Shown here: piece by piece, positions 1 through 13,400 of the stretch
How positions within the stretch are numbered: the first letter of the stretch is position 1
How the letters are laid out: every line of letters starts with the position of its first letter
Assembly: GCA_013146195.2 (NCBI GenBank)
Contig: CM028378.1
Span: forward strand, 12,445,828 to 12,509,827
Origin: Codonopsis lanceolata
Lineage: Eukaryota > Streptophyta > Magnoliopsida > Asterales > Campanulaceae
DNA: 64,000 nt
Reading direction: 5' to 3'
The notes under the pieces: generated by a model
Databases searched by the model: none
The model's input: only the letters and a program-made list of their open reading frames with translations
Told to the model about the DNA's origin: nothing
Made by a program: the position numbers and the translations under genes

Positions 1-1388
1 GGGCACAAGAAGTAAATTGGGGAAATGGAAGAAGGGAGAAATTGCGGGAAATGAATAAGAGTCGTAAGGGTATACCTATTGCCAAAACCAGTTGTCGATT
101 TTCAATCTGCAGAAACAAGTGAGTCGTTAAGTCTTTCACAGCTAGTTAATGATTGAGATTAAAACTGATAGAGTTTGGAAACGTTTGACTTTAATTTGAT
201 TGTCTAGTTACGATGAATATACAAATTGAAAAAACAGGTAAAATTGAGGTATCAAAATTGATATTAACCCAAATTTAAAACATGATTTACATATTATGCA
301 TTTATGTTTACCTAAAAGCATGAACGCAACCGTTTTTAATTACATTTTGAAAGAGCTGGTACAAAAAATCTCTTAAATTTCAGGGGTGTATCTCACGCGC
401 CAAACAGCACGTCTCCAAATAAAACCCTTCCCTCCGGCATTACCACTTTCCACTGCTCTACACTGCATGGACGTTCCGTCTAACAGAGCATCCGTACGCC
501 CGTATTCAAACCCCCCCCTAGGCCCTAGCTAGTAGCTACTAATTGTGCATCCGGCGCAATTTAACCGGTTCCTCCACTACTCTCACGTTCTCCGTCTCTT
601 GTCCCAAGTCCGAACCCAACATTTTAGAGAGAGAAAGTATCATATATTTCCGCTGATTATTAAGAATAAGAACCCCCTTTATCTTCCCCTGTTCCTTCCA
701 CCGCAAGAACTCGTTATACCCTACCATCTACCGTCTGTGTGCATTACTGTGAAGGTAAGCCTGCCTGTTTCTCTCTCACCCTCTAGAACTTTCTGTTTTC
801 AATGTTTATTCTATTTTTCACAGCATTGTTCCCGTCGTCAAATACGTGTTCCCGAACTTCTATTTATGGAAAATATCGTTCCCGGCATCACTGCCTTGTT
901 CCGGAAATTCTTTTTACGGTTAACTATTTTTCTGCGCACGAAACACAACGGAGACGGTTTTTTTTTTCCAGTTTTTTTTTTCTTGGTTTACGACCAGTGT
1001 GCTGCGATTGTTTTTTTTTTTTATTATTATTTTAAGGAACGCTGATGTGTTTAATTTTGATCAAGGTATTGTTCCTCCCCCCTCCCCCAGCACCATCTTT
1101 CATTTAAATGGTCCACTTTCAAAAATTAAGGCTACAATCTCTTCGATCCCTCCGCTTGGTATAGTCATAATATAATGACTTATGATCAAGAACAGAGCCA
1201 TCGTTTTACAATTGTCTTATAAAATGACTGAAATGTTGTTTTGTGTGTAAGTACCTTAAGCTCAAATTGGAGTTGAGATCTTTGATGGCGTTCAATTATA
1301 CTTTTTTTCCTCTTAAATTCAATCAGTTCTATAAAGGACTTTTTCACAGGCAATTACTTCATTACTGTGAAAAGGGTTAGATGCTATT
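1..1388 (+). promoter_or_regulatory. Upstream region and 5' UTR of the ASI1-like gene
   Basis: No coding capacity is recognised here. A GCGCCAAA octamer at 397-404 matches the reverse of the plant E2F consensus TTTSSCGC, but one site alone is weak evidence. A likely 5' UTR intron runs from 755 (GAAG|GTAAGC) to 1349 (TTTTCACAG|G), so the leader exon resumes at 1350 just ahead of the coding start. T-rich runs at 958-1030 fit a plant intron. The ATG at 1381 opens a 15-codon upstream frame overlapping the main start. The open frames at 545-1045 are low-complexity and have no family signature. Confidence 0.45.
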
Positions 1389-1428
1389 ATGTCTCATCCC
1401 AGAGATGCCAAGGGGGTTGGAAGTGTGA
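1381..1428 (+). CDS. Overlapping upstream ORF of the ASI1-like gene
   Basis: An ATG lies 8 nt before the main start codon, in another frame. It opens a 15-residue frame ending at TGA 1426-1428, inside the first coding exon. Ribosomes starting here would terminate downstream of the main ATG, so it could reduce translation of the BAH-RRM protein. Whether it lies in the mature leader depends on the inferred 5' UTR intron. Confidence 0.3.
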   Translation: MLLCLIPEMPRGLEV

Positions 1429-4400
1429 ATTTTAATTGGGGTAGAAAAAGGACAATCGGCTCATCCAAGGATCACATTTATTACGAGTCTTTCAAGTATG
1501 ATGGTGTCGAGTATTTTCTTTATGATTCTGTGTACTTGTGGCGTAATGGTGAATTGGAGCCTTATATCGGCAAGCTAGTCAACATGTGGCAGACTGCAAA
1601 CCACAAGAATTATGGAAAAGTTGTGTGGTTTTTTTGCCCCAGTGCAATTCAATGGCATTTGAGAGGTTTGGAGCCACTACCCAAAGAAATATTCCTAGCT
1701 TCAGGCGAAGGAAAAGGCCTATACAATATTAACCCCCTGGTATTTATTTTCTTTATTTATACTGTAATTGTATGTAATTCTTCATACTTTGTTACTGGAA
1801 TTGTTTGTTAACATTGACTAGTCTCTGAGCTGTGTTGACGTTGATATTAACATGAAATTATCTCATATTTTAGGAAGCTATTTCGGGAAAATGCCATGTT
1901 GTCTGTACCTCAAAAGACAAGAGGAATCCACGAGTATCCAATGAAGAACTAGGAATAGCTGACTTTATCTTCTGTCGTACTTTTGATGTTGGGAGCTGCT
2001 TAATATCTGAAAAGTTTCCAGATGTTATAGCCGGACATAAAGGTTAGTAGTTCTTCTGTTAAATACTTTTGTCCCTTTCCGTAAATTTACATTGGAAATT
2101 GAACTTTGTTAAGCTATATATTTAAGTTAGTTATTGTGAATTATATATCTTGGTTTTTCAGTTATTTTATAAGGAGTTGGTTGTTTTTATGCACTGTAAA
2201 CTTAAGGTCAATTATCCTTTCTCATGAAGCATGATGATCGTACATAGTTGAAGAGTAGAAGAGGATTCTTGTAAGGAAGAAAAGACAACAGTAACAATGA
2301 ATTATGCTATTTGGTGCAGCGCAATTGCTTGTTTAATAAAGGCATACATGCCAGATTTTCTGAGTCTTTAGCATAACTGCAAATCAGTGATAGCAACATG
2401 CCAACAACTTTATTACAATTCCTGAGTATCTTCCCCTGAGGGTGTGTGGGGTTGTGAAGGGTTATTGAATCGCCAATAACAGTTCCCGTTTATAGGTTTA
2501 ATTAGCATAGTTAGTATCCTACGATACTCGATACTTATCAAAAATTGGGTTGATCGATATGTATCCTATGTGCATATGAGCATATCCCATATGACAACGT
2601 ATCTTACGATACATTATTCGTATCTTACGATACAATAGTGTATCTTGTGATACATTGTTGTTTTATAATTAGACTTGCACAAATAAAAACATATTATACT
2701 TTTAAAAAATTCCCTTTTTTTGAACAATTGCTGGGTATAAAAAGTGTCATATGATTCATATCGATAATACTTGGGTGTAAATCGGTAAAAAACAGGTTTC
2801 GAGTCTTAATTTACAAATATTATGGTTACAATTATTATAATTTTGTCAAAAATTAACTTAATACAATTATACCTACTTATAGTTGCTCTTCCTAAATATC
2901 TATTTCAAAATTTCCGATGGAATATCTAAAAAAATTGTGTATTTTTATATACAAAGCGTATCCTATGATACACATAGCGTATCCTGATACATATCATAAA
3001 ATTAAAATTTCGATACACGATACATATCCCATATAACAACTATTCTAATTAGCACTTTCAGAAGTCTCCTAGCTGTTTATGATTGGTTTGTTTATGAATG
3101 TGAATTAGAATTTCAGCAGCAGAATGAGTTTTTGAGAAAGAGAAGAAGGGGAAGGGAGCAATACAAACAAGTATGCAAGCATAGTTATGTTATTCAACTT
3201 CAAAAGAAATTAGGGTTATAGCCTTTTTATCTATAGGTTAACACTATTTTGCTACTGCTTCTAGTACATGTGATTTAAGTCATTATTGATCACAAGATCG
3301 TACTTCCATTTAACACTGTTTTCAAGAGTTTCTTGCTGGCTTTGCTTGGTTTATAATGTCTGTTGGAACATCCAGATTATTTTAACCATGAAAGCACAGT
3401 ATATTTTGGACAATTGATACTGTTCCCAATCTGCTTAATGTTGTGTTTCAAACTATCTTTTCCTCTTTCAGTGGTTTAGAGTTTCGATTATTAGAAGACC
3501 ACACAAATATTGAATTCGAAGACAGAGTGGATGGTGGTCATCTCATCTGAATCATATTTTTCTAACCTTGATTTTTTAATCTTTTATTATCCTTGGTGAT
3601 CAGAAACTGAAGTTAATGAAGTAAATAGTTTCTGGAGCTTTAAGGCACTATAGTTTTGGCATGATGGAGTTGAAGGTTGAAACTAGTTGATAGGATATAG
3701 AAATGGCTAGTTAATGCATTAAAAACTTATCATTGTTAGGATATGAAAACATTGTTTGTTGGCCAAAGGAAAGAATGGAGTTGGGGGCGTTTTAATATTT
3801 TTTTGGGTATGACTAGTTTCTTTTCTAAATATTCACCTCTTACTGGATTGCATCTTCCTTTGTTACTAGCTTTTTTTACGCAATCAAACTGTCCAATTCA
3901 TTGTCTCAACTCTCAAGTACATTGAATGGATGCAGTGGAACATTTCTTTAACCAGAGGAAAGATCAAGAAGTCGTTCATCATCCCAAACCTGTAAGAAAC
4001 CTGAATGAGAGGCCTGCACGATCAACTCAATCTTCCAAGTTTGAAATGGAAAGAATTGTGGGGACAGTAAGAAAGGAAAATCTTGGAGTAGTGATTCAGA
4101 TAATAACCCACCGAAGAAAAGGAAGGTTGAAGACACTTCTGGTATACATTTGCAGAACTTTGCTTGCTGTCTCAATTCAGTTTTATGTTTATACCAAATT
4201 TGATGCTAAGATTTTGTGGAAATCTACAGGTGGTTTAAAGGTGAAGCCAAGCAAGGCTCCTAAACAAATTGTTGAAAAGCCCGAGAGTGTAAATGAACCT
4301 CAAGTTGTGGAGCGAATTAGAAGACCTTTTGTGGTAATGTCTAATACTTGAGTGGTCATTTGCATATTGATTCCTAACCTTGATTACCACCGGACGGACA

Positions 4401-7400
4401 ATGAATTCTTGCTATTAAATCATGTCAACGGCTTGGAATGAAACAACTTTTTGGACAAGTCCCTGTCTTATCAAACTAATCAAAGAATGAACCTGTAAAG
4501 CATGTCTTACAATCACAAAAGCTTCATGAATAATCTGACTAACAATTCTTGATATTTAAAGCTCTGTTGTAATATCTCATCTTCATGAATACAGGATTCT
4601 AGCAAATGGTTCAATCAACAAGTGAGTTTCCATTCTTGAACTTTTAAATTACTGTTCTCACTGATTTTATTGTTCATTTTTATTGCACTTTGCCATGTTA
4701 AAATAATTTTTCAGGAATGATTTTATGCCTTTTTTTCCTCTATATTCAATTTTTCAATATTTGTTATATTAATGCTGAAACTTGTAAAGCTAATAGCTTA
4801 GTTATCATATTGGCACATTGTACTTGAAAATCATAGCAATCAAATTCCCCTGACAATGAGTGAACATCATAGGTGTTTCTGCTTTGGCTTGACCCACATA
4901 CATCAAGACATTCCCCCACCTCGCCATCCTGAATAACTAAATTAGGCTTAGGAGTTTTTGTTTTAGAGTATTTGAATGTAGCTCTTATAATTAAGAAAAA
5001 AAATCCATTATTCAGTGATTGAAGCTTTTTTTTTTTGATAAGTATTCAGTGATTGAAACTTATACAGCCAATGGTTATCATATTCAGGTTTCTGTGACTA
5101 GAAGTCATCTTTTGTCTTAACTGTTGTAGTAAAATTACTTCGAAATTCAAGAATGAGCTGCGAACTATTTTGAGAACTCAGAATGAATTCTTTTTCATTA
5201 TTACTGATTTACATCCAAAAACTTTTTTCTTTGTTTCCGTTCCTTCTTTTCCCCAGCCTTGGGAGGAAAGATTGCAGAAAGCTCACGGTGATGGCTCTCT
5301 TGTATTGCTTGAGAATTTGGATCCATCCTACACATCATCTGAAGTAGAGGTATGTGCTTGATAGTCCTCTTTATGTAACACTGTGGAAGCATTCCAATCC
5401 ATGTTTTACTTTATTGTTGTTTTTGACTAATTATATTTTTCTAAAATGTTCCTCAAAGAGTTCCATTTTCTTAAAATTAGCTTGTAAGTTACATGGAGAC
5501 TGAGTGTTCACCTCCTATAATGAATATATAAGCTGTGTACAGTATAGAAGTTTGTCCTTCCGGTTAATTCCAGGGGTAGTATTATATTTATTAAATATTT
5601 GACAATTGAAATAAAGGATCTTTGAGTGGGAATTTATTTGAAGGAAAAATACCATATTCCCTCTCTTAATCTATTGACCTTTTTGGAAAGCCTCATCATA
5701 TGTAATCCACATCCTTTTCAGAGGAGATTCCATCACTTTGAAGCTGGTGATGTTACTTTGATATTGTTGTAGGGGTTGTGCTGTAAGACCTTGAATCCTT
5801 GTATGTCTGACTTGCGTGCTATGCTCGCATTCTTCCTTTACCCTTGCGTGATATATTTATTACGAGAGTCTAGTTGTGTATGAGTTATCATATCGAGACC
5901 AAACACTGTTAATATTTGTTATATAGTTGTTGACTTGCTAAAGTCACAAGTCGTAACTCGACGTTAGTCGGAAAGCGACTCAGTTGAGAGTTTGATTGTG
6001 TTGTTCGTGACTTTGGTTAGACCCTAGGTCTTTGCATGTTATGAACATGCTTAGATGTGTTAGCCTTCAAGTTGGAGGTGTTCCTTGAGTCTATTGACGA
6101 TTTTGATGCTTTGAGGATAGCATTCGTCTTTATCGCGTAGCACGAAATTGAGTCATGTGTGCGTGTCTTCTTTTGGAGTTCTTATTCTCCTAGTTGTTGT
6201 TCAACTTCTTAGAAGTATTTAAGCCTATTCATTAGCCTCGACTTGCTTTAAGTCTCATGATTTTACTCGTTTGATCGTTAGTTCATTCGTCATTTCGTTA
6301 GCAAGTGGTTGTTCCTTGCTTCGGTTTCTCTTCGGGTTGTTTCGGGTGTTGTTCGGGTGAGTCACTTGTTTTGAGTGGGGTTTCAACCTAGAATGGTTAT
6401 GGAATGTTATAGGGTTCATTTTGGCTTAGTTTTGAGCCCATTTGTCTTACATGGACCTTGCGATTGCATAGGTTTTGGAGCTTGCGACCGCAAGCCCTAG
6501 AGATCTGCTTCGAGCAGATTTCTGCAAATTCGATTTTAGACGGGTTTTACCATTTCAACCTTAATGAAACTTATCCCAAACACTCTTAATTAGTCCTAAT
6601 CAGTCCCAAACAAGTCCATATCATCTTGATTAGTTTAGCTGATTGTTATTAAGCCTTATTGATCTTTGATTAGCCTAAGCCTCCTTCTAATTGAGCCATG
6701 GAATTGTCCATTGTACCCCTCTTATTTGTGAAGTCTTATACCACAAAATCAGTCATTCTTCTTCATTTTTTCCACCAACCGTGTTCTAATAGAGAGAGAG
6801 AGAGACTAGGGGTGATTGTAGGTGAGATGAGTGGGTGTTTTCAAGATGTAGGAAGATCCAACCAATGGATCGTTGATTCGACTTCGGATTCGTGAAGCCC
6901 TCGATGAGTAGAACGTCTTCCATTGATTAATTTTTGTTTTTGGTTGAGGTTTGTGGCTTCTAGAGGTAAGCTACTATACCCCCTTCCCCTTTGCATGTCC
7001 TATAGGATTGTGAGTATGTTCATCCTTCATATCTAAGTTAATTGACTAGATTGACATGCTATTATACCTGGGTATTTTGGGATATGAAGTCTATACATGT
7101 ATATTAGGAGATATATATGGGATTTATGTGTTGTATGAAGTGGGTTTATGCTTGTGATGAGTTCTATTGTGTTTAGGGCTTCGAAACCAAGGTTGAATGA
7201 TTTGGGGTTTTGTTATAATTTCGAATTGGGTGACAATTTCGAGATTTATGAAATATGTTATCTATGAAACGTAGAATTAAGACTCAACAGAGTCGTTGTA
7301 GGCTCAATAATGTGTTAATGAGCTTTGGGTTGAAAGCCTACGAAGTTCGGGTTTTGTTTGGATAGGAATGGGAGGACTCGATCATCTCAAATTGTGTCCA

Positions 7401-10400
7401 ATTGTGACACCCACATTTAGTTTTCGAGTATTAAACTCTTATTCTTTTAGTTGGTTTTTTCCCTCCGGTATGTTATAGCCGTCGAGTGGTTGTTGATCAA
7501 GTTTGGGATCTTGTTGTTTCGCCGGCCTTAGGTTTGCCGATGATTTATTGCGCAATGTTGTGTCACGCGTGTCGTAGATTCGTCAAGAGATAGTTATCTC
7601 TTAGCCTTGCTTTCCGTTGTTTGGAATTGAAGGTTTGGGTTCCACTTATAAATTACTTCCACAGTCTTGGTTTTTATTATCTTGTATTGCCGTTAAGGCT
7701 TTACTTTTCTATTTAGAGCATGTTGCCTTGACCATTTGACTTGTACTATTGTGCTTAGCAGGTGCTTGTCCGTCTTTTTAGGTTGTCCTAACGGCTTGAC
7801 CTTGGGATTTTGTATAGAGATACGGTCTGGTCGTGACATGTGCCACATTCGCTCAGGGGATCAGACCAAGCATACAATAATGTACTCGACTTTGTGAGAT
7901 AGACAAAAAAGGGGTCGAGACCGAGTTCGCTAGCCTGATGGTTATGATACTCGGGTTTGTGCCACATCACTTCAGGGAATAAGAGCAAGTGTTCAAGAAT
8001 GTACTTGACTTTGAGAGATAGACAAAAGGGGGTCAACACCGAGTGCGCTAGCGTGATGGTAATGATACTTGGTGAATACTTATATCACCACGGCCGCCCC
8101 TTGCTCTATCAAGAGCCTCCCTGAGCAAACCATCCAAAAGGTCAAAATGCTCATTAAGGAGAACTTCTTGCCTGACCACTAGGAGATCGGGCTGCCAAAA
8201 AACCTGATCAACAAACACTTAAGGTTCCAGGGAAAACTCTTGCCAGACTCTAGGAGATCAACACCCATGACTCACGATCTTTGCCCAAAAATGGTTCCAA
8301 GCAAATATTCGTACTTATCATAAAACTAATGGTTCCATGGAAATAACTTTGTGCAAGGAGGGGAGCAGCTTACTGGTGGCACTTTTGCTTAGGATGACTC
8401 AACTCAGGGTAGTATTGGGCTAACTAGTTTTGGATGAAATTGACATTTCCTCAATTTATTGAGTTATGTAAAGGGAGAGTCTATTTCAACTATGATAATT
8501 GCTTATACACTATATTCATTAAAATTTAATTAAGTTAACGAAAGTCTTGACACAATTGCCCTTCATACCCTCTCTATTTAAAAATCAAAATAATTTTCCA
8601 AAGTTTACTAATTATTGTGTTTCCATTTGTTATTTTTTCTATTTTGTATTCTCTATGAAATTATATTAAATCGTTTTACGAATTATGAATTTTTTAAGAA
8701 AGTTAATGGAAAATCCATTACTGTATACATGTTTACATCATCTTTTAAACTTCTGTACAATTTGTTGATTATTTACAAGGTCTTCAAGTGCTTTTGAAAT
8801 TAAATTTTCGTACAAATAAAATGAAAAATAAGGGAAAAAGTTATTTTCAAAGTGTTGACAAATACTCAAAAATTATTTGAGAAGATAAGAAAAACAAAAA
8901 ACAAATTTTAAGCTGCAAACTGGACATAAATAAATTACAAAGGATACGTGAACCTGTTTTGACGCTTTTGGTATATAATATCTTTACTTATTAAAATAAA
9001 TAAATAAAATACTTGACTATAGACAAATACTTCACTGTGAAGCAAGGTATTTGAAGGACCATTGTGTCATGACAATAACTAATATAATTAACTACTAATG
9101 AATGTAGTGAATAAGTAAGAAAATTATGTAATTTTATGTTTTGCAAGAGGGGCGCTGAGTCGAAAGTTTCAAGTGTTTTATTTTGTTTACTCAGTTATGT
9201 ATACATATCAAATAGATGTGCATCTGTTGTATATTAGTCTATTTTAGGGTCATTTTTTACTATACTAAAAGGGGAGCACTGTTTGAGAATCCCATTTCGA
9301 ATCTTCGTCGATTGTAAGACGAGATGATTCTAACTTGAGTCGCCACCTCCGTTGATAATGGTAACAGAAGAAAACCTAGATTTTAAGGGTTTGGGGGCTA
9401 AGATACACGTTGGGAAGGTGTTAGACACCAACTTACCCTTTTGGTCTCAAAGGTTGTAACATAATCGAATTTCTAATGTGTGGTCAAAAGTGACATGGGT
9501 GGTCAAAGTGCCTTTGGGGTCAACAGTCAAACAACAACTGTAAAATGATAACATTCAATTCAAGAGAAGAGTTAACAAATAAACACATAAAAATGCCAAA
9601 AATAAGCCCAAGTCAAAGTTGTTCAACTCTAGTCAACAAGGGTCAACTAGAGTTAACAAAAAGTTTATAACATGGAGAAATAAACTAGTATTTTAAAGAA
9701 AATTAAAGTGCATATTTTAGACATAAAAAATTTTAACTAGGCATTACAAACATCAATAAAACATGCTAGTTATTTATGAACACAACATGGGCGTAAGCAT
9801 CATAACATTCATGGTCATAAGTTTAATACATGCTGTAGCATTTTTATAACATCACTTTGAGAGAACGAATGTTCATATCATTTTAGAAAGAAAATAAACA
9901 AAATCAAAACGAAACACAATTATATTACCATTCAACATTCAAATGTCTACTTTTTGAAAGATAAAATGAACATAAGTATAAAGATTTATAATAAAACTAC
10001 TACACACATAGCATGCAATATATTACATTTTTATCACATAATTGAAACCCGAAAAGAACACTACACTTGCTAAAAAAAAGTAGAGATATAAAGAATTACA
10101 CCAAAGGAGTTAGAAGATATACCTATTCCACGAAATATGTAGAGCAAGAGAGGAAGATCGTCGAGCAAAGAGTTAGCTTTATTTATCTCCTTTATTTTTT
10201 TTCTTGGATTGTTTGTTCTCTTGATGTGCAAGAATTCCTTCTTGTTGTTGAGTTGTTCTTTGAAAATGTCCTAGCCAAGAGCTGCCGAGAGTTTGTGAGA
10301 GTGAGTTATGCGTTTACTGGTGGGTTTTTTTTTTTAGATGAGAGGAGAGTGAGAGTGAGAGAGTGGAAATGAGACGGATCAGAGAGTGATTGCTGGGGTT

Positions 10401-13400
10401 TAACAAAGTGGTGAGAGTGAGCGATGAGAGGGGACAGATGAGAGGAGAGTGATTGCTGCAGAGTGAGCTGGGAGGGTGAATCGAATGGAGGAAGAACGAG
10501 ACTATGAGAGGGGAATGTGAGAGAATTGTTTCTTGTTTGGTGAGTGAGCTGAGGGAGACGGGTGAGAGTGAATTGTGTGTATTGAATGAGTGGAGAGTCA
10601 AAAAAAAATGGAGAGGGGTTAGGACTTAGGAGTGGCGTGTGGTGTTGGTTTGTCAAGTATGGGGGTGGAGTTTGGTTTGGCAGGGAGTGGGAGAAGTTAA
10701 ACTTGTTTTATTTATTTTTTTTAAAAAATGGATAGGAAAATGTGGTGGAGGCGGCGGCTATGTGATTATTATTTATTTTTATTTTTCTCTCGTTTTTTTC
10801 TTTTTGTAAAAACAATAACAGTAATAATAAAATCAATAAATTAAGTATGTAACTTGAAAGGTCGGATACGAGATTGGGGTGTCTACACACTCAAAACGAT
10901 TAGTGCTTGTTGTAGCTCTATCACACTTTTTTCTTTTATGAAATTACCCTCTTTCTTTACAATGATTATCAATCACATGACCAACTACTCATCCACCAAC
11001 TACCAATAACTACTCAAAGCTATTAAGTAGCTAATAAGAAAATTAGAAGATCAAGAATGGATGTAACAAAATAAAAAAGAATTAGGACTCGTGTGTTGTG
11101 GCCGATGGCTTATGGCTTATGACTTATGGCTGATAGCTTAAGCTGATGGCTGAATGACTTGTGGCTGATTGCATGATAGACTGTTTGTTACATATGTTGA
11201 AAAGTTGTTTATGAGTTGTTATATTTATTTGTTAAAAAAAACTTCAAAATTAGTATTCATATTTTTATGTATATTTCATAAAAGATGAAATGAGGATAAT
11301 CAAATATTTATTAATGAATAGTTGTCTTCATCTTTTAAAAAAAACAAAAGCTTAAATTTTTTTAGCCTTTTGGCTTGACTTTTCAATGCATAAAGGGTGT
11401 TGTACCTTACTTATTGGCTTTTGGCTTATAAGTTGAAACAAACACTCTAAATATGGCTTTTCAAAACCTAAAAATCACTCCAAATAAGTTGCAACAAACG
11501 AGCACTTAATCATGCACACATTTGAAGTGTGCTAATCCACTAGTTCCATATTATATGCAATTGAATGTTATGCTAAAACTCTCCTTTCTACATGGATGTC
11601 TTTTTCTATAGAGAATTTAATTACTCATGATGATTGCTGTTGAAGAAAAACTATAGTACTGAAATTGGCAGCAAGTAGGGAAGAGACAAGCCATAACTGT
11701 TTCTCCTCCTGCTTCTACAGGAGATAGCTTGGCATGCTCTTATGAAAAGAGTCAGCGCCAAGATGATTCAGCGCAGCACTTTTTCGAGCCCACACTATGG
11801 TATGGCGTTTCCTGGGAGCCTTTGCTTTTATTTTTTTATTAGAGCTCGTGTATGAAACAATCTGCAAGGTACTAGGCTTGCAACCGATTGATGTCTTTTT
11901 GCAAGCAGGACAAGCTCTTGTTATATTCAAATCAAAATATGATGCGGACCTTGCTATTTCTGAGCTGAACAAGAAATGCCTGATGCTAAATGGAAGGTAG
12001 TGTAGTTGATTCTCTTGCCTTTTCTTTTCGTTGTGGTCAATACTTGCTTCCATCATCTGGATTGTTCAAAATATTGTTGTGCATCTCAGAATAAAGTGTC
12101 GTCCGCTCCACTACTTGATGTTGGCCACGAGAATCCTTATCTCCTTAATCTGCGTCATGTGAAATATCTACTGTTATTCCACAGATCACCAAACCATCTG
12201 GATTGTACTTATAAAACTTGGGGAAATCTTTCCCCCCATTGACAGCTTAATAAAGCTATTGGTAAATTGGGGAAATCTTTCTTATAAAATTTCATTATAC
12301 TTCATACTTTTTTTAATTATTGATATTTTCTCCATATAAATGGAACCAATATTTCCCCCCATTGACAGCTTAATAAAGCTATTGGTAAATTGGTTATTTC
12401 ACATCATTAAGTCATTTTTCATCCGTAAAACATGGTGTTCAAGATGAACAAATACTCTATAAGAGACTAACGAATTTCTTTCAAGCTAGTGGCCGCATCT
12501 CAGGCCCCACCCATCGTTTAGCTTCGCTTGTAGACTTGTTTGCTTCCAGTTGTTCAAATGTTCGTGCCTTAAGAGTATGGTTTGTCTGCTTACTAGATTA
12601 TTCTCTCTCTCCCTCCTTCCCTCCCTCCCCTAGTAAGTTGTAAATGATAATGGAATTGACCACTATTACAGGACAGATCATTCAATACCTATCATTTTCA
12701 TAGAACCAAATAATTCCAACTTGATTTGATTGATGATATTTTAATTTTCCTTGGATGATGGTACATAATGTTAAATGTTAGCCCCTATTCCTAATAATAC
12801 TGTTGTGCTTTTTTTGTTCTTCAGACCAGTTGTCGGTCGTAGAACACTTCTAAAGGAGCCTGGTAACTCGTCAAAATTTGTTGGCCATCTGGTCATCGCT
12901 AAGATGAAATTCCAAAAGCAACATGTTGAGTTGGTAATTTCTATTCCTTGTTAATTACTCACGCCCATGCTTCATTCATGTCTCCATATGGTTACAAGTT
13001 TTCTTTCTTTCTGAAGATATGATAATACAAAAAAGTACTCTCTTCGCTCTAATAAAAAAGTCCACGTTTTAAATGTTATTTCTTTAATTTTCCACTCTTT
13101 CAACTTCACCTTATACTAGTGATCTAAACATTTTATATCCTTTTTTTTTATGATATCCTTAATCATTTGACTTTTGGAACGTGGATTCTTTGATCGGAAC
13201 AGAGGGAGTAGATAACTTTTGTATAATTTAGAAGAAAGGTGTGACTTGTCAAATGTACATCACTCCTCTTTAGGAATGAGGGAGTATTTCGCTTCTGAAA
13301 ACCTTTCTTACTATTGTGGTTCTTCTCTAAAGTATTATCTTCATTTCTTCAGAAGAATGCAGTATCTACATCGCACTGTTCACAGCCCAATACTATTGAG

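Larger units (their letters stand above)
5350..11720 (+). other. 6.4 kb intron 7 of the ASI1-like gene, filled with transposon remnants
   Basis: The donor GAG|GTATGT and acceptor CTACAG|GAG cut the RRM between its first beta strand and first helix. Contents in order: unique AT-rich DNA to 5776; a 2.06 kb solo LTR (5782-7838); a two-copy tandem duplication (7839-8073); about 1.2 kb where nothing is recognised (8076-9279); a 1.6 kb LTR-like remnant (about 9280-10890); and a patch of GGCTTATGG/CTGATGGC repeats (11099-11175). No host gene is seen inside the intron. Confidence 0.7.

Noticed and set aside
545..1045. 166-residue plus-strand open frame ahead of the ASI1-like gene
   Set aside because: Low-complexity, phenylalanine-rich translation of T-rich DNA; overlaps an inferred 5' UTR intron and shows no family motif.
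10306..10656. Minus-strand open frames rich in serine, histidine and leucine
   Set aside because: They are translations of a GA-rich tract inside an LTR-like remnant; two overlapping frames are equally open, as expected for simple repeats.
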